DNA from: a virus
DNA length: 40,287 bases
IMG/VR virus record: IMGVR_UViG_3300008110_004927
Coordinates: 1-40,287 of that record
Direction: 5' to 3' (one strand)
Shown: piece by piece, positions 1 to 6,956 of the stretch
Numbering within the stretch: position 1 is the first letter of the stretch
Layout: each line of letters begins with the position of its first letter
The notes under the pieces: model-generated
Database searches by the model: none
Told to the model about the DNA's origin: nothing
The model's input: the letters and a program-made list of their open reading frames with translations, nothing else
Translations under genes and position numbers: made by a program

Positions 1-1
1 A

Positions 2-196
2 ATAAGAAAATACAGTGAACGCACTGAAATTTATGTAATAAATCCTCTAGATCCAGGACACAAAATTTTAAAATCATTTGATCATTTTGAAAATCTTACA
101 GAAGAAAATTGTGTGCAGATTCTTTCTGCAGATCAGCAGGTTTTAGAATTTGTTAACAAAGAACACACTTCTTTTAACACGCCCAATCCTGAATAA
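2..196 (+). CDS. C-terminal fragment of an unknown protein
   Basis: An open frame runs from the window edge to a TAA at 194-196, giving 64 residues with no internal stop. The start lies outside the window. The fragment is mixed in charge, has no membrane segment and shows no motif I recognise. It ends 25 bases before the first fibre gene and just ahead of a late promoter motif, so it may be the last gene of the preceding transcription unit. Function is not assigned. Confidence 0.6.
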   Translation: MRKYSERTEIYVINPLDPGHKILKSFDHFENLTEENCVQILSADQQVLEFVNKEHTSFNTPNPE

Positions 197-206
197 AATA
201 TAGGTA

Positions 207-214
207 GATAAATA
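207..214 (+). promoter_or_regulatory. T4-like late promoter motif GATAAATA
   Basis: GATAAATA matches the T4 late consensus TATAAATA in seven of eight bases. The last A is eight bases before the ATG at 222. With T4 late-promoter geometry, transcription would start about two bases before the ATG, and no Shine-Dalgarno sequence is present. The same motif type recurs before several other structural genes in the window. Confidence 0.6.
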
Positions 215-221
215 TTAAATC

Positions 222-1364
222 ATGAACAAAACTACCGTAGATCAAGCATTAGAATTACTGGGCACAGCCATAAAATCACAGGCTGCAGCCAATGTAAACG
301 TTGAACATTTTCTTCAAAATCTTCCAAAACGTTCCCTGAGTGGGGACCATATTAATGGAGGCAAGATTGTTAATTTTGCCAGCACTGGTATCGCTGATCG
401 TGCTACAAAAACTCAGCTAACTATTACAGATCAAGAAATTGCAGTTGATAATCTACGTGTAAACACAGTCAAAGATAATCTTGCTGTAGAAGGTAACATC
501 ACTGCTCAAAGTATGGAAGTGGCTGGTTTGCTCAAAGCAGGACTATTACAAGTTGACGAAATTAGAGCCGATGTAAAATTAGAAAAGTTCAGTCCTTTAG
601 AGTTTAAATCAACATCAGAGGACACATACTACGGTAAAGGTATTATTTGGACTGGTGGTAAAATTACCAAACAGTTTGTTATGAGTGCTAATCCAGATCG
701 TTTATTTTCCACAGAAAATTTAGACTTGGCAAAAGATCGTCACTTGTCTATAAACAATGTGACTGTACTAAACGAAAACGAACTAGGACCTAGTGTTACT
801 AAAAGTAACATTAAAGAATTAGGTAGACTAAGAGGATTAACAGTAGATGGAGACATTATTGTTAATCAATACATGTTCTATGATTCAATCAGTGATAGAT
901 TAGGACTAGGCACCGATACTCCTCATGCTGCACTTAGCGTAGCAGAAGATGCCATAGAAGTAGTGTTAGGCACCAGAGAAAGTTCCAGAGGTATGGTTGG
1001 AACTTATGCCAGCTTACCTTTTGATATTGTTACTGATAACAGACCAAGAATCAGCGTAGAGCAAAATGGCGATATTAAATTAGGCAATACTACACAGGCG
1101 CCTGTGCAAATTTCAGTGCATGGAAAATTAGCTATCAAAGTTAAAAATCCAGATCCTGAAGTAGATTTGCATGTAGCTGGTCCAATTAGATATCACGGAC
1201 ATATTCATATGTATGGTGAAGTTGCACCATCAGCAGGCGAATATGTCAAGGGCGATGTTGTTTGGAATACTAATCCACAAGTTGGATCACATGCTGGTTG
1301 GATCTGCACTGCCAGTGGTAACCCCGGTCGTTGGGCTGCATTTGGAGCAATAGTTAACGTATGA
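222..1364 (+). CDS. Tail-fibre-like structural protein, paralogue 1
   Basis: This 380-residue protein resembles phage fibre or baseplate-associated proteins: it is rich in beta-prone repeats, with the fibre-like phrases SDRLGLGTDTPHAALSV and VDGDIIVNQYMFYD. From about residue 140 to the end it is clearly paralogous to the next gene, sharing GPSVTKSN, DRLGLGTD and FDIVTDN blocks. The N-terminal 110 residues are not shared, so the neighbour is a shorter version. The C-terminus ends in a compact Gly/Trp-rich segment (HAGWICTASGNPGRWAAFG) typical of fibre tips. The start at 222 follows a late promoter motif with no Shine-Dalgarno sequence. The stop overlaps the next start (ATGA). Exact place in the virion is inferred, not seen. 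Confidence 0.75.
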   Translation: MNKTTVDQALELLGTAIKSQAAANVNVEHFLQNLPKRSLSGDHINGGKIVNFASTGIADRATKTQLTITDQEIAVDNLRVNTVKDNLAVEGNITAQSMEVAGLLKAGLLQVDEIRADVKLEKFSPLEFKSTSEDTYYGKGIIWTGGKITKQFVMSANPDRLFSTENLDLAKDRHLSINNVTVLNENELGPSVTKSNIKELGRLRGLTVDGDIIVNQYMFYDSISDRLGLGTDTPHAALSVAEDAIEVVLGTRESSRGMVGTYASLPFDIVTDNRPRISVEQNGDIKLGNTTQAPVQISVHGKLAIKVKNPDPEVDLHVAGPIRYHGHIHMYGEVAPSAGEYVKGDVVWNTNPQVGSHAGWICTASGNPGRWAAFGAIVNV

Positions 1365-2230
1365 GCAATGTAGATCAAAAAATTACCGCAGTCACTGACG
1401 CACTGAAATTATTACTACAAGAAGAATTTCAAGAAGTCAGTCTGGTCAATATACAGCATGTGGAATTCAAAGCAGGCAAGGAAGGCACTGTTGTAGGCAA
1501 AGGGTTACTTTGGACTGGCAATGGTCTGGTAACTAAACAATTTGTTGCTACCACAGGTCCAGATAGATTTTTCAGTACTGATTCAATTGACCTAGGCAAA
1601 GATAAAAATTTTAGTATTAACAACGTTCCTGTATTAAATGAAAAAGAATTAGGACCAACTGTAACAAAAAGTAATTTAAAAGAAGTTGGTAGATTAAAAG
1701 GATTAATTGTTGATGGCGATCTACAAATTAATCAATACTTGTTTTACGATAGTTCATCAGACAGATTAGGCCTTGGAACAGATGCTCCTAATGCCATGTT
1801 CAGTATTTTAGAAAATGGTGTTGAAGTAATGTTAGGAACCACTGAACATAGTAGAGGAGCTGTGGGTACATATGCTGCCAACGACTTTGATATTGTTACT
1901 GATAATACTGCAAGAATTTCAGTAAGCGGCAGCGGAGACATTGAATTAGGAAATAAAAACTTTGGACCCAGCAAAGTAACTGTTAATGGTAAATTAGGGA
2001 TCAATGTTTCCCAAGTAGATCCTAGAGCAGAATTACAGGTCAGTGGTGCTATAAAATTCAATAACACACTACATCTACGCGGCACTGAACCTCCTAGTGG
2101 CGGCAATCATTCAGTAGGTGACATTGTTTGGAATTCACAACCAGCAATCAACAGCTTTATTGGTTGGGTATGTGTTCAATCCGGCATTCCTGGTCAATGG
2201 CTACCGTTTGGACAAATTCAACCATCATAA
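1361..2230 (+). CDS. Tail-fibre-like structural protein, paralogue 2
   Basis: This 289-residue protein is a tandem paralogue of the preceding one, aligning over about 240 residues. Shared blocks include the K-x-F-V-A/S...DR-x-FSTxxxDL segment, LGPTVTKSN, DRLGLGTDAPN and a C-terminal GWVCVQSGIPGQWLPFG. It lacks the upstream paralogue's longer N-terminal region, so the two may sit on different attachment points or form a mixed fibre. Its ATG overlaps the upstream stop. The next gene starts directly after its stop, so the three are probably one transcript. A structural role is inferred from paralogy and position. Confidence 0.75.
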   Translation: MSNVDQKITAVTDALKLLLQEEFQEVSLVNIQHVEFKAGKEGTVVGKGLLWTGNGLVTKQFVATTGPDRFFSTDSIDLGKDKNFSINNVPVLNEKELGPTVTKSNLKEVGRLKGLIVDGDLQINQYLFYDSSSDRLGLGTDAPNAMFSILENGVEVMLGTTEHSRGAVGTYAANDFDIVTDNTARISVSGSGDIELGNKNFGPSKVTVNGKLGINVSQVDPRAELQVSGAIKFNNTLHLRGTEPPSGGNHSVGDIVWNSQPAINSFIGWVCVQSGIPGQWLPFGQIQPS

Positions 2231-2827
2231 ATGCAGTCTCTAGTAATTGGCAATGGCGAAAGCCGTAAATCTATAGATATCAGTAAAATTAACTGTGTCA
2301 AATATGGATGTAATGCTATACATAGAGATCTACATGTTGATCATTTAATCTGTGTTGACAGTAGAATGGTCGATGAAGCATTAAGATCCCAGTTGTTAAT
2401 TTATACTAGACACAATTGGATTAATCAATATCAACAGCATTCACATGTGCGACTAGTACCAGATTTACCATATAAAGGTAATGCAAGGCCCGACGATCCA
2501 TGGCATTGGGGTAGTGGTCCATATGCTGTGTTGTTGGCTACTAATAGACACGATGAAATTAATCTAATAGGGTTTGATCTTTACAGCAAAGACGGATTAG
2601 TTAATAATGTCTATAAAGACACTAAAAATTATCTTACTGCGGATAAACCCAAAGTAGATCCCAGTTATTGGGTTTATCAAATAGGTCGTGTGTTTGAATG
2701 CAATCCAAAGAAAACATTTAAAATTTACAATGAAGATGAATGGCAATTGCCTAGAGAGTGGCAATTGCCCAATGTCAGTAAAGAAAATTTACAGGGTCTT
2801 GCAAACTTCATAAATAGTTCTGTATAA
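2231..2827 (+). CDS. Possible glycosyltransferase-like protein (DUF115/GT42-like N-terminus)
   Basis: This 198-residue protein opens with a short beta strand and a glycine turn (VIGNGESRKSID), then YGCNAIHRD, DHLICVDSRMV and, in the middle, GSGPYAVLLA and INLIGFDLY. This order (nucleotide-binding GNG-S, Cys-Asn, Val-Asp, then a SGP helix and GFD strand) recalls DUF115 and GT42 sialyltransferase-like folds, but the match is weak and from memory. It starts directly after the fibre gene stop with no gap, so it may act on the fibre or on a surface glycan. It could equally be an unrelated Rossmann-like protein. Confidence 0.4.
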   Translation: MQSLVIGNGESRKSIDISKINCVKYGCNAIHRDLHVDHLICVDSRMVDEALRSQLLIYTRHNWINQYQQHSHVRLVPDLPYKGNARPDDPWHWGSGPYAVLLATNRHDEINLIGFDLYSKDGLVNNVYKDTKNYLTADKPKVDPSYWVYQIGRVFECNPKKTFKIYNEDEWQLPREWQLPNVSKENLQGLANFINSSV

Positions 2828-2828
2828 T
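2799..2828 (+). promoter_or_regulatory. Possible sigma70 promoter before the QueD-like gene
   Basis: TTGCAA (2799-2804), 18 bases, then TATAAT (2823-2828). The -10 box is perfect but the -35 matches only four of six. It overlaps the end of the upstream gene and would give a leader of about 80 bases before the ATG at 2917. Confidence 0.35.
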
Positions 2829-2916
2829 AACACACAGCGGTCTTCAATGGCATTCACCCCGCTTTATAAATTCTGCATGTCATCAAACTTGCTCATTTTT
2901 CATAAGGAGACTAGAG

Positions 2917-3483
2917 ATGGCAAATTATCTTTCAACAAAAACATATGGCAACGACAGAGGTCTTAGTTGCTGTTTTAGACAATGGCGTTCAACGCACAGT
3001 CATTGTTCATTAATCCACGGATATAGTATTGGAATCAAACTTGTTTTCGAATCTGAAACTTTAGATGATCGCAATTGGGTCATGGACTTTGGTGGACTCA
3101 AAGCATTCAAAGAATGGTCAGAATGGCAATTTGATCACACTCTGGTGGTTGCTAACGATGACCCCCACTTAAGCTTTTTTAGGCAAATGAGTCACTTGGG
3201 AGATCCTCCTGTATCAGGAACAGGATCAATTGTAAATGTTAAACCTCATGAACGTAAGGCTTTGTGCGATCTTAGAATTGTAGATGGGGTTGGCTGCGAA
3301 AAGTTTGCAGAACTGGTATATCGTACAATGAACGAAATTTTAGAAGCATATCAAGAAGGAAGAGGATGGACACATCCTGATGGTCGTGTGTTTGAAGCAC
3401 GTTATCCTGTTGGACAAGGTGTACGTCTTCGTTCAGCAGAAGTATTTGAACACGCAGGAAATTCAGCTGTATACGAAGGATGA
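2917..3483 (+). CDS. queD: 6-pyruvoyl-tetrahydropterin synthase / QueD-family protein
   Basis: This 188-residue protein has the layout of the PTPS/QueD fold: an N-terminal FRQWRSTHSHCSLIHGY block (residues 20-36), WVMDFGGLK (54-62) and QFDHTL (71-76). The family converts 7,8-dihydroneopterin triphosphate to 6-carboxytetrahydropterin on the route to 7-deazaguanines (preQ0, queuosine), or makes 6-pyruvoyl-tetrahydropterin. Cys30 fits the catalytic cysteine. The usual HGH zinc pair reads HGY here, so one ligand is replaced by Tyr36. It is longer than the roughly 120-residue E. coli QueD, with extra sequence around residues 80-115 and at the C-terminus. A strong Shine-Dalgarno AAGGAG at 2904-2909 sets the start. 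No other queuosine gene is in the window. Confidence 0.8.
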   Translation: MANYLSTKTYGNDRGLSCCFRQWRSTHSHCSLIHGYSIGIKLVFESETLDDRNWVMDFGGLKAFKEWSEWQFDHTLVVANDDPHLSFFRQMSHLGDPPVSGTGSIVNVKPHERKALCDLRIVDGVGCEKFAELVYRTMNEILEAYQEGRGWTHPDGRVFEARYPVGQGVRLRSAEVFEHAGNSAVYEG

Positions 3484-3671
3484 ATAGTTTAGAAAAAATA
3501 TGGGCTCGGGCAACTGGGCATCTAATGGGACAAACAGACGAAGATCGTCCGGATGTTCCAATTCTTACTGTACGTGAAGCGAGGATCGCATTGTTTCTCA
3601 AAACTTTTTGGGTTATAATTCATGTGGTAACCTGTTTGTTTATTATAGCCAACGTAATTAGACACTGGTAA
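3480..3671 (+). CDS. Small single-pass membrane protein
   Basis: This 63-residue protein has a polar N-terminal half (residues 1-33) and one hydrophobic helix at about residues 37-60 (ALFLKTFWVIIHVVTCLFII), ending in a short RHW tail. Its ATG overlaps the upstream stop (ATGA), and its stop overlaps the next start (TAATG), which supports it as a real gene. It is not recognised. The length and single membrane helix suit a small host-membrane or superinfection-related protein, but nothing proves this. Confidence 0.7.
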   Translation: MNSLEKIWARATGHLMGQTDEDRPDVPILTVREARIALFLKTFWVIIHVVTCLFIIANVIRHW

Positions 3672-4366
3672 TGTTAAACGTAATCTGTCTCAAGCATGGT
3701 ACAAAATACGGTGCCAACTACGTAAACAATCTTTACAGTATGATACAACGGCATCTAACTGTGCCGCACAATTTTATCTGTTTTACAGATGACCCTACAG
3801 ACTTTAATCCTAGTATCAGTGTAAGAATACTGCCAAACAATCCTGTTCAAGGTTGGTGGTGGAAACCTTACATTTTTAAACGCGGCCATTTTTACAAGGA
3901 AGATATCAACTTATTTTTTGATCTAGATATGGTCATTGTAAGGAACATTGATCATTTTGTAAATTATAATTCTGGTAAATTTGTAGGACTTGAGGATGTT
4001 GGTCGCATATGGGGAACAAGACCTCCAAAACTAGGAAGTGCCGTGTTAAGATGGCAAGGTGATCACTACGAACATTTGTGGAATAATATAGAACAAGATC
4101 CTGGTATCTGTAAAAAATTTCACGGAGATCAAGATTATATCTGGAGTGTATGTAGAGAACAAATTGAATTCTTTCCTGCAGATTGGATACGCAGTTATAA
4201 ATGGGAAATAAGAAAGCACGAAGAATTGGTTAGGCAAGGCAGCGGCTATAACTTTAAAAATATTGCCAATCCAATTATTCCTACAGAAACTTCTGTACTG
4301 GCATTCCACGGTACTCCTAATCCCCATGAAGTAATGGATCCTGTAATTGTTGACAATTGGCGGTAA
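3671..4366 (+). CDS. Glycosyltransferase with a DxD motif
   Basis: This 231-residue protein starts with a Rossmann-like strand and KHGTKYGANYVNNLYS, then has FICFTDDP (about residues 36-43) and FFDLDMVIV (about 78-86), whose DLD is a DxD metal/nucleotide-sugar motif. WWWKPYIF, KFHGDQDYIW and a late AFHGTP follow. This arrangement fits GT-A fold transferases (GT8-like or bacterial LPS-type). Such enzymes move a sugar from a nucleotide donor to LPS, protein or modified DNA; the acceptor cannot be told from sequence. It overlaps the upstream stop, and its last codons contain the -35 box of the uvsE promoter. Confidence 0.7.
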   Translation: MLNVICLKHGTKYGANYVNNLYSMIQRHLTVPHNFICFTDDPTDFNPSISVRILPNNPVQGWWWKPYIFKRGHFYKEDINLFFDLDMVIVRNIDHFVNYNSGKFVGLEDVGRIWGTRPPKLGSAVLRWQGDHYEHLWNNIEQDPGICKKFHGDQDYIWSVCREQIEFFPADWIRSYKWEIRKHEELVRQGSGYNFKNIANPIIPTETSVLAFHGTPNPHEVMDPVIVDNWR

Positions 4367-4378
4367 TGAGTATACAAT
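4350..4378 (+). promoter_or_regulatory. Sigma70-type promoter for uvsE
   Basis: TTGACA (4350-4355), a 17-base spacer, then TACAAT (4373-4378). The -35 is perfect and the -10 has five of six bases. The expected start of transcription, seven bases after the -10, is exactly the A of the uvsE ATG at 4385. The -35 lies in the last codons of the upstream glycosyltransferase gene. Confidence 0.65.
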
Positions 4379-4384
4379 TACTGC

Positions 4385-5410
4385 ATGACTAAACGTATAG
4401 GTTTTGCCTGCAAGTGGATTGATTCTCCTACACAAGTAGATGGGATCAAACCCAAAGATGATTGTAAAAAATACAATACCGGTAGTACTACCGTAGCCTG
4501 GTTAAATAGACAGACTAAAGACGTGGCTACTGAAAAACTCTGGTCCCTTATGGAACAGAACATTGAATCGTGCCGCTTACTTGTACAACGAGTAGGAGAA
4601 TTAGATGAAGATCTTAGAATGGTACGACTCAGTAGCGATATCCTTCCTGTGTACACTGAGCCAACTTGGAGTTGGTTTTGGCGGACTCCCGATGTCCGAG
4701 CCTATTGCGAAACAGCATTTCGAACCGTGGGCGAAGTGGCCCGCAAGAATAATGTTAGGCTTAGTTTTCATCCTGGTCAGTTTACTGTGCTGGCATCTGA
4801 GTCAGACGATATTGTAAATCGTTCAATAGAGGAATTTGAATATCATGTGGACATGGCTCGCTGGATGGAATATGGTAAAACGTTTCAAGACTTTAAAATC
4901 AACGTTCATATCGCGGGTAGACGAGGCCCCGATGGAATTCGTGCTGCGTTACTTCGGTTAACTCCAGAAGCACGTAATACTATTACTATTGAAAATGAAG
5001 AAAATGCATGGGGGTTAGATGACTGTCTTAGTATTTCTGATGTTGTTCCTATTGTGCTTGACATACATCATCACTGGTGTCGTGAAGGTGAGTATATTGC
5101 TCCAGCAGATGCCAGCGTCAAAAAGGTCATCGATAGTTGGCGCGGTGTTCGTCCTGCTATGCACTATTCCGTTAGCCGTGAAGATATTCTTGTTGGACAC
5201 ACAAGAGATCAATTCCCAATCATGGAATCTTTACTTTCAAGTGGGTATAAAAAAGCAAAACTCAGAGCACATTCAGACTTCTACTGGAATACAGCAGTGA
5301 ATGAATGGGCACTGAGTTTTAGGGAAAACTTCGACATCATGTGCGAGAGCAAAGCTAAAAATTTAGCATCGTTCGCACTCTACGAAGAAGCTAAAAGATT
5401 AGGCCTTTGA
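4385..5410 (+). CDS. uvsE: UV damage endonuclease UvsE/UVDE
   Basis: This 341-residue protein matches the UVDE family, TIM-barrel endonucleases that nick DNA 5' to UV photoproducts and some abasic sites. Seen motifs are the N-terminal IGFACKWI, VRLSSDI (about residues 79-85), LSFHPGQFTVL (126-136), a NVHIAG strand, TIENEENAWGLDDCL, VLDIHHHWCREGEYI and a late AHSDFYW; the His, Glu and Asp residues in these are the expected metal ligands. Length is close to bacterial UvsE. No Shine-Dalgarno sequence precedes the ATG, and a sigma70 promoter ends seven bases before it, so the mRNA is probably leaderless. The 3' end overlaps a minus-strand gene by 12 bases. The likely role is repair of sunlight damage in phage DNA. 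Confidence 0.9.
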   Translation: MTKRIGFACKWIDSPTQVDGIKPKDDCKKYNTGSTTVAWLNRQTKDVATEKLWSLMEQNIESCRLLVQRVGELDEDLRMVRLSSDILPVYTEPTWSWFWRTPDVRAYCETAFRTVGEVARKNNVRLSFHPGQFTVLASESDDIVNRSIEEFEYHVDMARWMEYGKTFQDFKINVHIAGRRGPDGIRAALLRLTPEARNTITIENEENAWGLDDCLSISDVVPIVLDIHHHWCREGEYIAPADASVKKVIDSWRGVRPAMHYSVSREDILVGHTRDQFPIMESLLSSGYKKAKLRAHSDFYWNTAVNEWALSFRENFDIMCESKAKNLASFALYEEAKRLGL

Positions 5411-5704
5411 TTTAGGGGTACGACCAGCTGATTTCTTAACAGTTTCTTTAGCCTTGGCTGTTGTCTTTTTGGCAACTGTCTTGGCTTTTTCTTTTACAAC
5501 TGCTACATCAGCAGAATCAACCTTGCCATCCTTGTTAACATCGGCAGTGGCTTTTACACCTTCTACCACATTTTGGACAGCGGCCTTAGCATCAGCAGCA
5601 TCTACTTTACCATCATTGTTTACGTCTAAGCCCTTAGAGCTACGATTGTAATAAATGAAAGCACCTAGTGCTACTACAACTACTGCGAAAAGTACGATTT
5701 CCAT
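5399..5704 (-). CDS. Membrane-anchored EF-hand/dockerin-like calcium-binding protein
   Basis: This 101-residue minus-strand protein has an N-terminal hydrophobic helix (residues 3-19), then two dockerin-type calcium loops, DVNNDGKVDAAD (27-38) and DVNKDGKVDSAD (55-66), each with Asp/Asn at positions 1, 3, 5, 9 and 12. The last 35 residues are Lys/Ala/Thr-rich, like histone H1 tails. Dockerins normally bind cohesins; no cohesin is seen here, so the name refers only to the motif. An AAGGAG Shine-Dalgarno lies just upstream of its ATG, behind a late-type motif CTTAAATA. It is tail-to-tail with uvsE (12-base overlap) and its start abuts the superoxide dismutase gene. The topology could put the calcium loops outside the inner membrane. 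Confidence 0.75.
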   Translation of the reverse strand: MEIVLFAVVVVALGAFIYYNRSSKGLDVNNDGKVDAADAKAAVQNVVEGVKATADVNKDGKVDSADVAVVKEKAKTVAKKTTAKAKETVKKSAGRTPKSKA

Positions 5705-5718
5705 GGTTAAATCTCCTT

Positions 5719-6267
5719 GTGGTTTATTTAAGTTTACAAGAATCTAAAGATCGAAGAGAAATTTACCAAGACAAACTTAAATTTGGTAAAGATGAGCTTG
5801 CACCTGTGATGAGCGAAGATACTGTAAAGTATCACTACGACGGGCTAGCAGCAAAATATTCAGAGAGATATAATAAAGGAGAAGGTGATGCTGACTTTAA
5901 CTACGGCGGCGCTGTTTTACATAATTTGTTTTTTGGCAATCTGGCCCCTCCCAGAGCTGCAAACAAACCAGAAGGAATTAGTAAAACCTTAATAGAAGAA
6001 AAATACAGTAGTTTTGACAAGTTTAAAGAAGCAGTTGAAAAAGAGTTCATGGCAGCACAAGGATCTAATTGGATCTATATGGACACTGACGGTGAACTAC
6101 ATACTATTCATAATCACGAATACCGTAAAGGTATGAAAATTGCACTGTTAATAGATGCTTGGGAACATGCTTGGGCTCTTGACTATCAGCAGGATAAAGC
6201 CAAATATCTATCAAATATTTGGAGAATCATTAACTGGGATGTTGTTGATATTAGATTAGGAGTTTAA
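5719..6267 (+). CDS. sodB: Fe/Mn superoxide dismutase
   Basis: The protein fits the Fe/Mn superoxide dismutase family, which converts superoxide to oxygen and peroxide. Ligands are visible: the His of TVKYHYDGL, the His of GAVLHNLFFGNL, and the Asp and His of LIDAWEHAWALDYQ. The helix SEDTVKYH and the NIWRIINWDVV end are typical. Length is about 182 residues from GTG 5719, slightly short of the usual 190-200. The start is uncertain: no ATG lies before the conserved region, no Shine-Dalgarno is seen, and the frame stays open back to 5668 inside the divergent EF-hand gene. An ATT at 5761 is another option. IscU follows two bases after the stop. Whether it takes iron or manganese cannot be told. 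Confidence 0.8.
   Translation: MVYLSLQESKDRREIYQDKLKFGKDELAPVMSEDTVKYHYDGLAAKYSERYNKGEGDADFNYGGAVLHNLFFGNLAPPRAANKPEGISKTLIEEKYSSFDKFKEAVEKEFMAAQGSNWIYMDTDGELHTIHNHEYRKGMKIALLIDAWEHAWALDYQQDKAKYLSNIWRIINWDVVDIRLGV
5725..5732 (-). promoter_or_regulatory. Late-type motif CTTAAATA for the EF-hand gene
   Basis: On the minus strand the sequence reads CTTAAATA, then AACC and an AAGGAG Shine-Dalgarno before the ATG at 5704. It matches TATAAATA in six of eight bases. It lies inside the 5' end of the divergent superoxide dismutase frame. Confidence 0.45.
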
Positions 6268-6268
6268 T

Positions 6269-6664
6269 ATGGCATATTCAGATAAAGTCATAGATCATTA
6301 TGAAAATCCACGCAATGTGGGCAAGTTTGATATTGACGAAACTATTGGCACAGGTATGGTTGGAGCCCCTGCTTGTGGCGACGTAATGAAGTTACAAATT
6401 AAAGTAGAAAATGGAGTAATAACTGATGCCAAATTCAAAACATACGGATGCGGATCAGCAATTGCAAGCTCGAGCCTTGTCACAGAATGGGTCAAGGGCA
6501 AATCGCTTGACGAAGCGAGAGAGATTACTAATTCAAGTATTGCTGAAGAACTTGCCCTTCCACCGGTTAAAATACATTGTTCAATACTTGCAGAAGATGC
6601 TATAAAAGCAGCCATAGAAGATTATAAGAAAAAACATGATATCACTAACTCCGTTAGCAGCTAA
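6269..6664 (+). CDS. iscU: Fe-S cluster scaffold protein IscU
   Basis: This 131-residue protein is a close match to bacterial IscU, the scaffold on which [2Fe-2S] clusters are built from IscS sulfur. The three cluster cysteines are present at 36 (GAPACGD), 61 (KTYGCGSA) and 104 (KIHCSI), with the conserved Asp38 and the LPPVK motif (97-101) recognised by HscA. It is full length. A TTAGGAG Shine-Dalgarno lies in the end of the sod gene. The start follows sod by two bases, and the 3' end overlaps the iscA-like gene by 29 bases, so the three are probably one transcript. No cysteine desulfurase or HscA/HscB is in the window, so host partners are implied. Confidence 0.93.
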   Translation: MAYSDKVIDHYENPRNVGKFDIDETIGTGMVGAPACGDVMKLQIKVENGVITDAKFKTYGCGSAIASSSLVTEWVKGKSLDEAREITNSSIAEELALPPVKIHCSILAEDAIKAAIEDYKKKHDITNSVSS

Positions 6665-6956
6665 AAAAGTCAAGCAAAATCTAGATCGTAGAGGTAAAGG
6701 TTATGGAATTAAAGTAGGAGTAAAAACTACTGGATGTTCTGGCTTTGCATATGTTTTAGAGTATGTGGATAATCCTATAGAAGAAGATATGAGTTTTGTC
6801 AGTGAGGGTGTTCATATCTTTGTAGATCCAAAAGCACTACCGTATCTAGACGGAATGACTATGGATTGGTTTAGAAAAGGTCTAAACGAAGGATTTGATT
6901 TTGTAAATCCTAAAGAACGTGATCGCTGTGGCTGCGGCGAAAGCTTTAGAATTTAA
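6636..6956 (+). CDS. iscA: A-type Fe-S carrier (IscA family)
   Basis: This 106-residue protein is an A-type Fe-S carrier, which passes clusters from the IscU scaffold to apo-enzymes. The three expected cysteines are at 34 (TTGCSGFAY), 98 and 100 (RCGCGESF). The AKKVK helix near the N-terminus and the FVDPKALPYLDG strand fit the family. The FRKG-L-N-EGFDFVNP segment is closer to IscA than to ErpA. It overlaps iscU by 29 bases and lacks a clear Shine-Dalgarno, so translation is likely coupled. Its stop overlaps by four bases with the minus-strand zinc-ribbon gene. A second, different A-type carrier lies at 37799. Confidence 0.92.
   Translation: MISLTPLAAKKVKQNLDRRGKGYGIKVGVKTTGCSGFAYVLEYVDNPIEEDMSFVSEGVHIFVDPKALPYLDGMTMDWFRKGLNEGFDFVNPKERDRCGCGESFRI

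Noticed and set aside
1744-2106. Minus-strand open frame of 120 codons in the second fibre gene
   Set aside because: It is opposite a well-supported + gene, has no ribosome site and shows no motif.
2836-2865. AGCGG...CCGCT hairpin as a terminator
   Set aside because: Only five base pairs around a loop of about 18 bases, and the following sequence is not a T run.
2865-2872. TATAAATT as a late promoter before the QueD-like gene
   Set aside because: The last base is wrong, and a TATAAT box lies closer to the upstream stop. The evidence is too thin to list it.
5703-5747. ATG at 5703 as the start of superoxide dismutase
   Set aside because: This ATG is in another frame and meets a stop after 14 codons.
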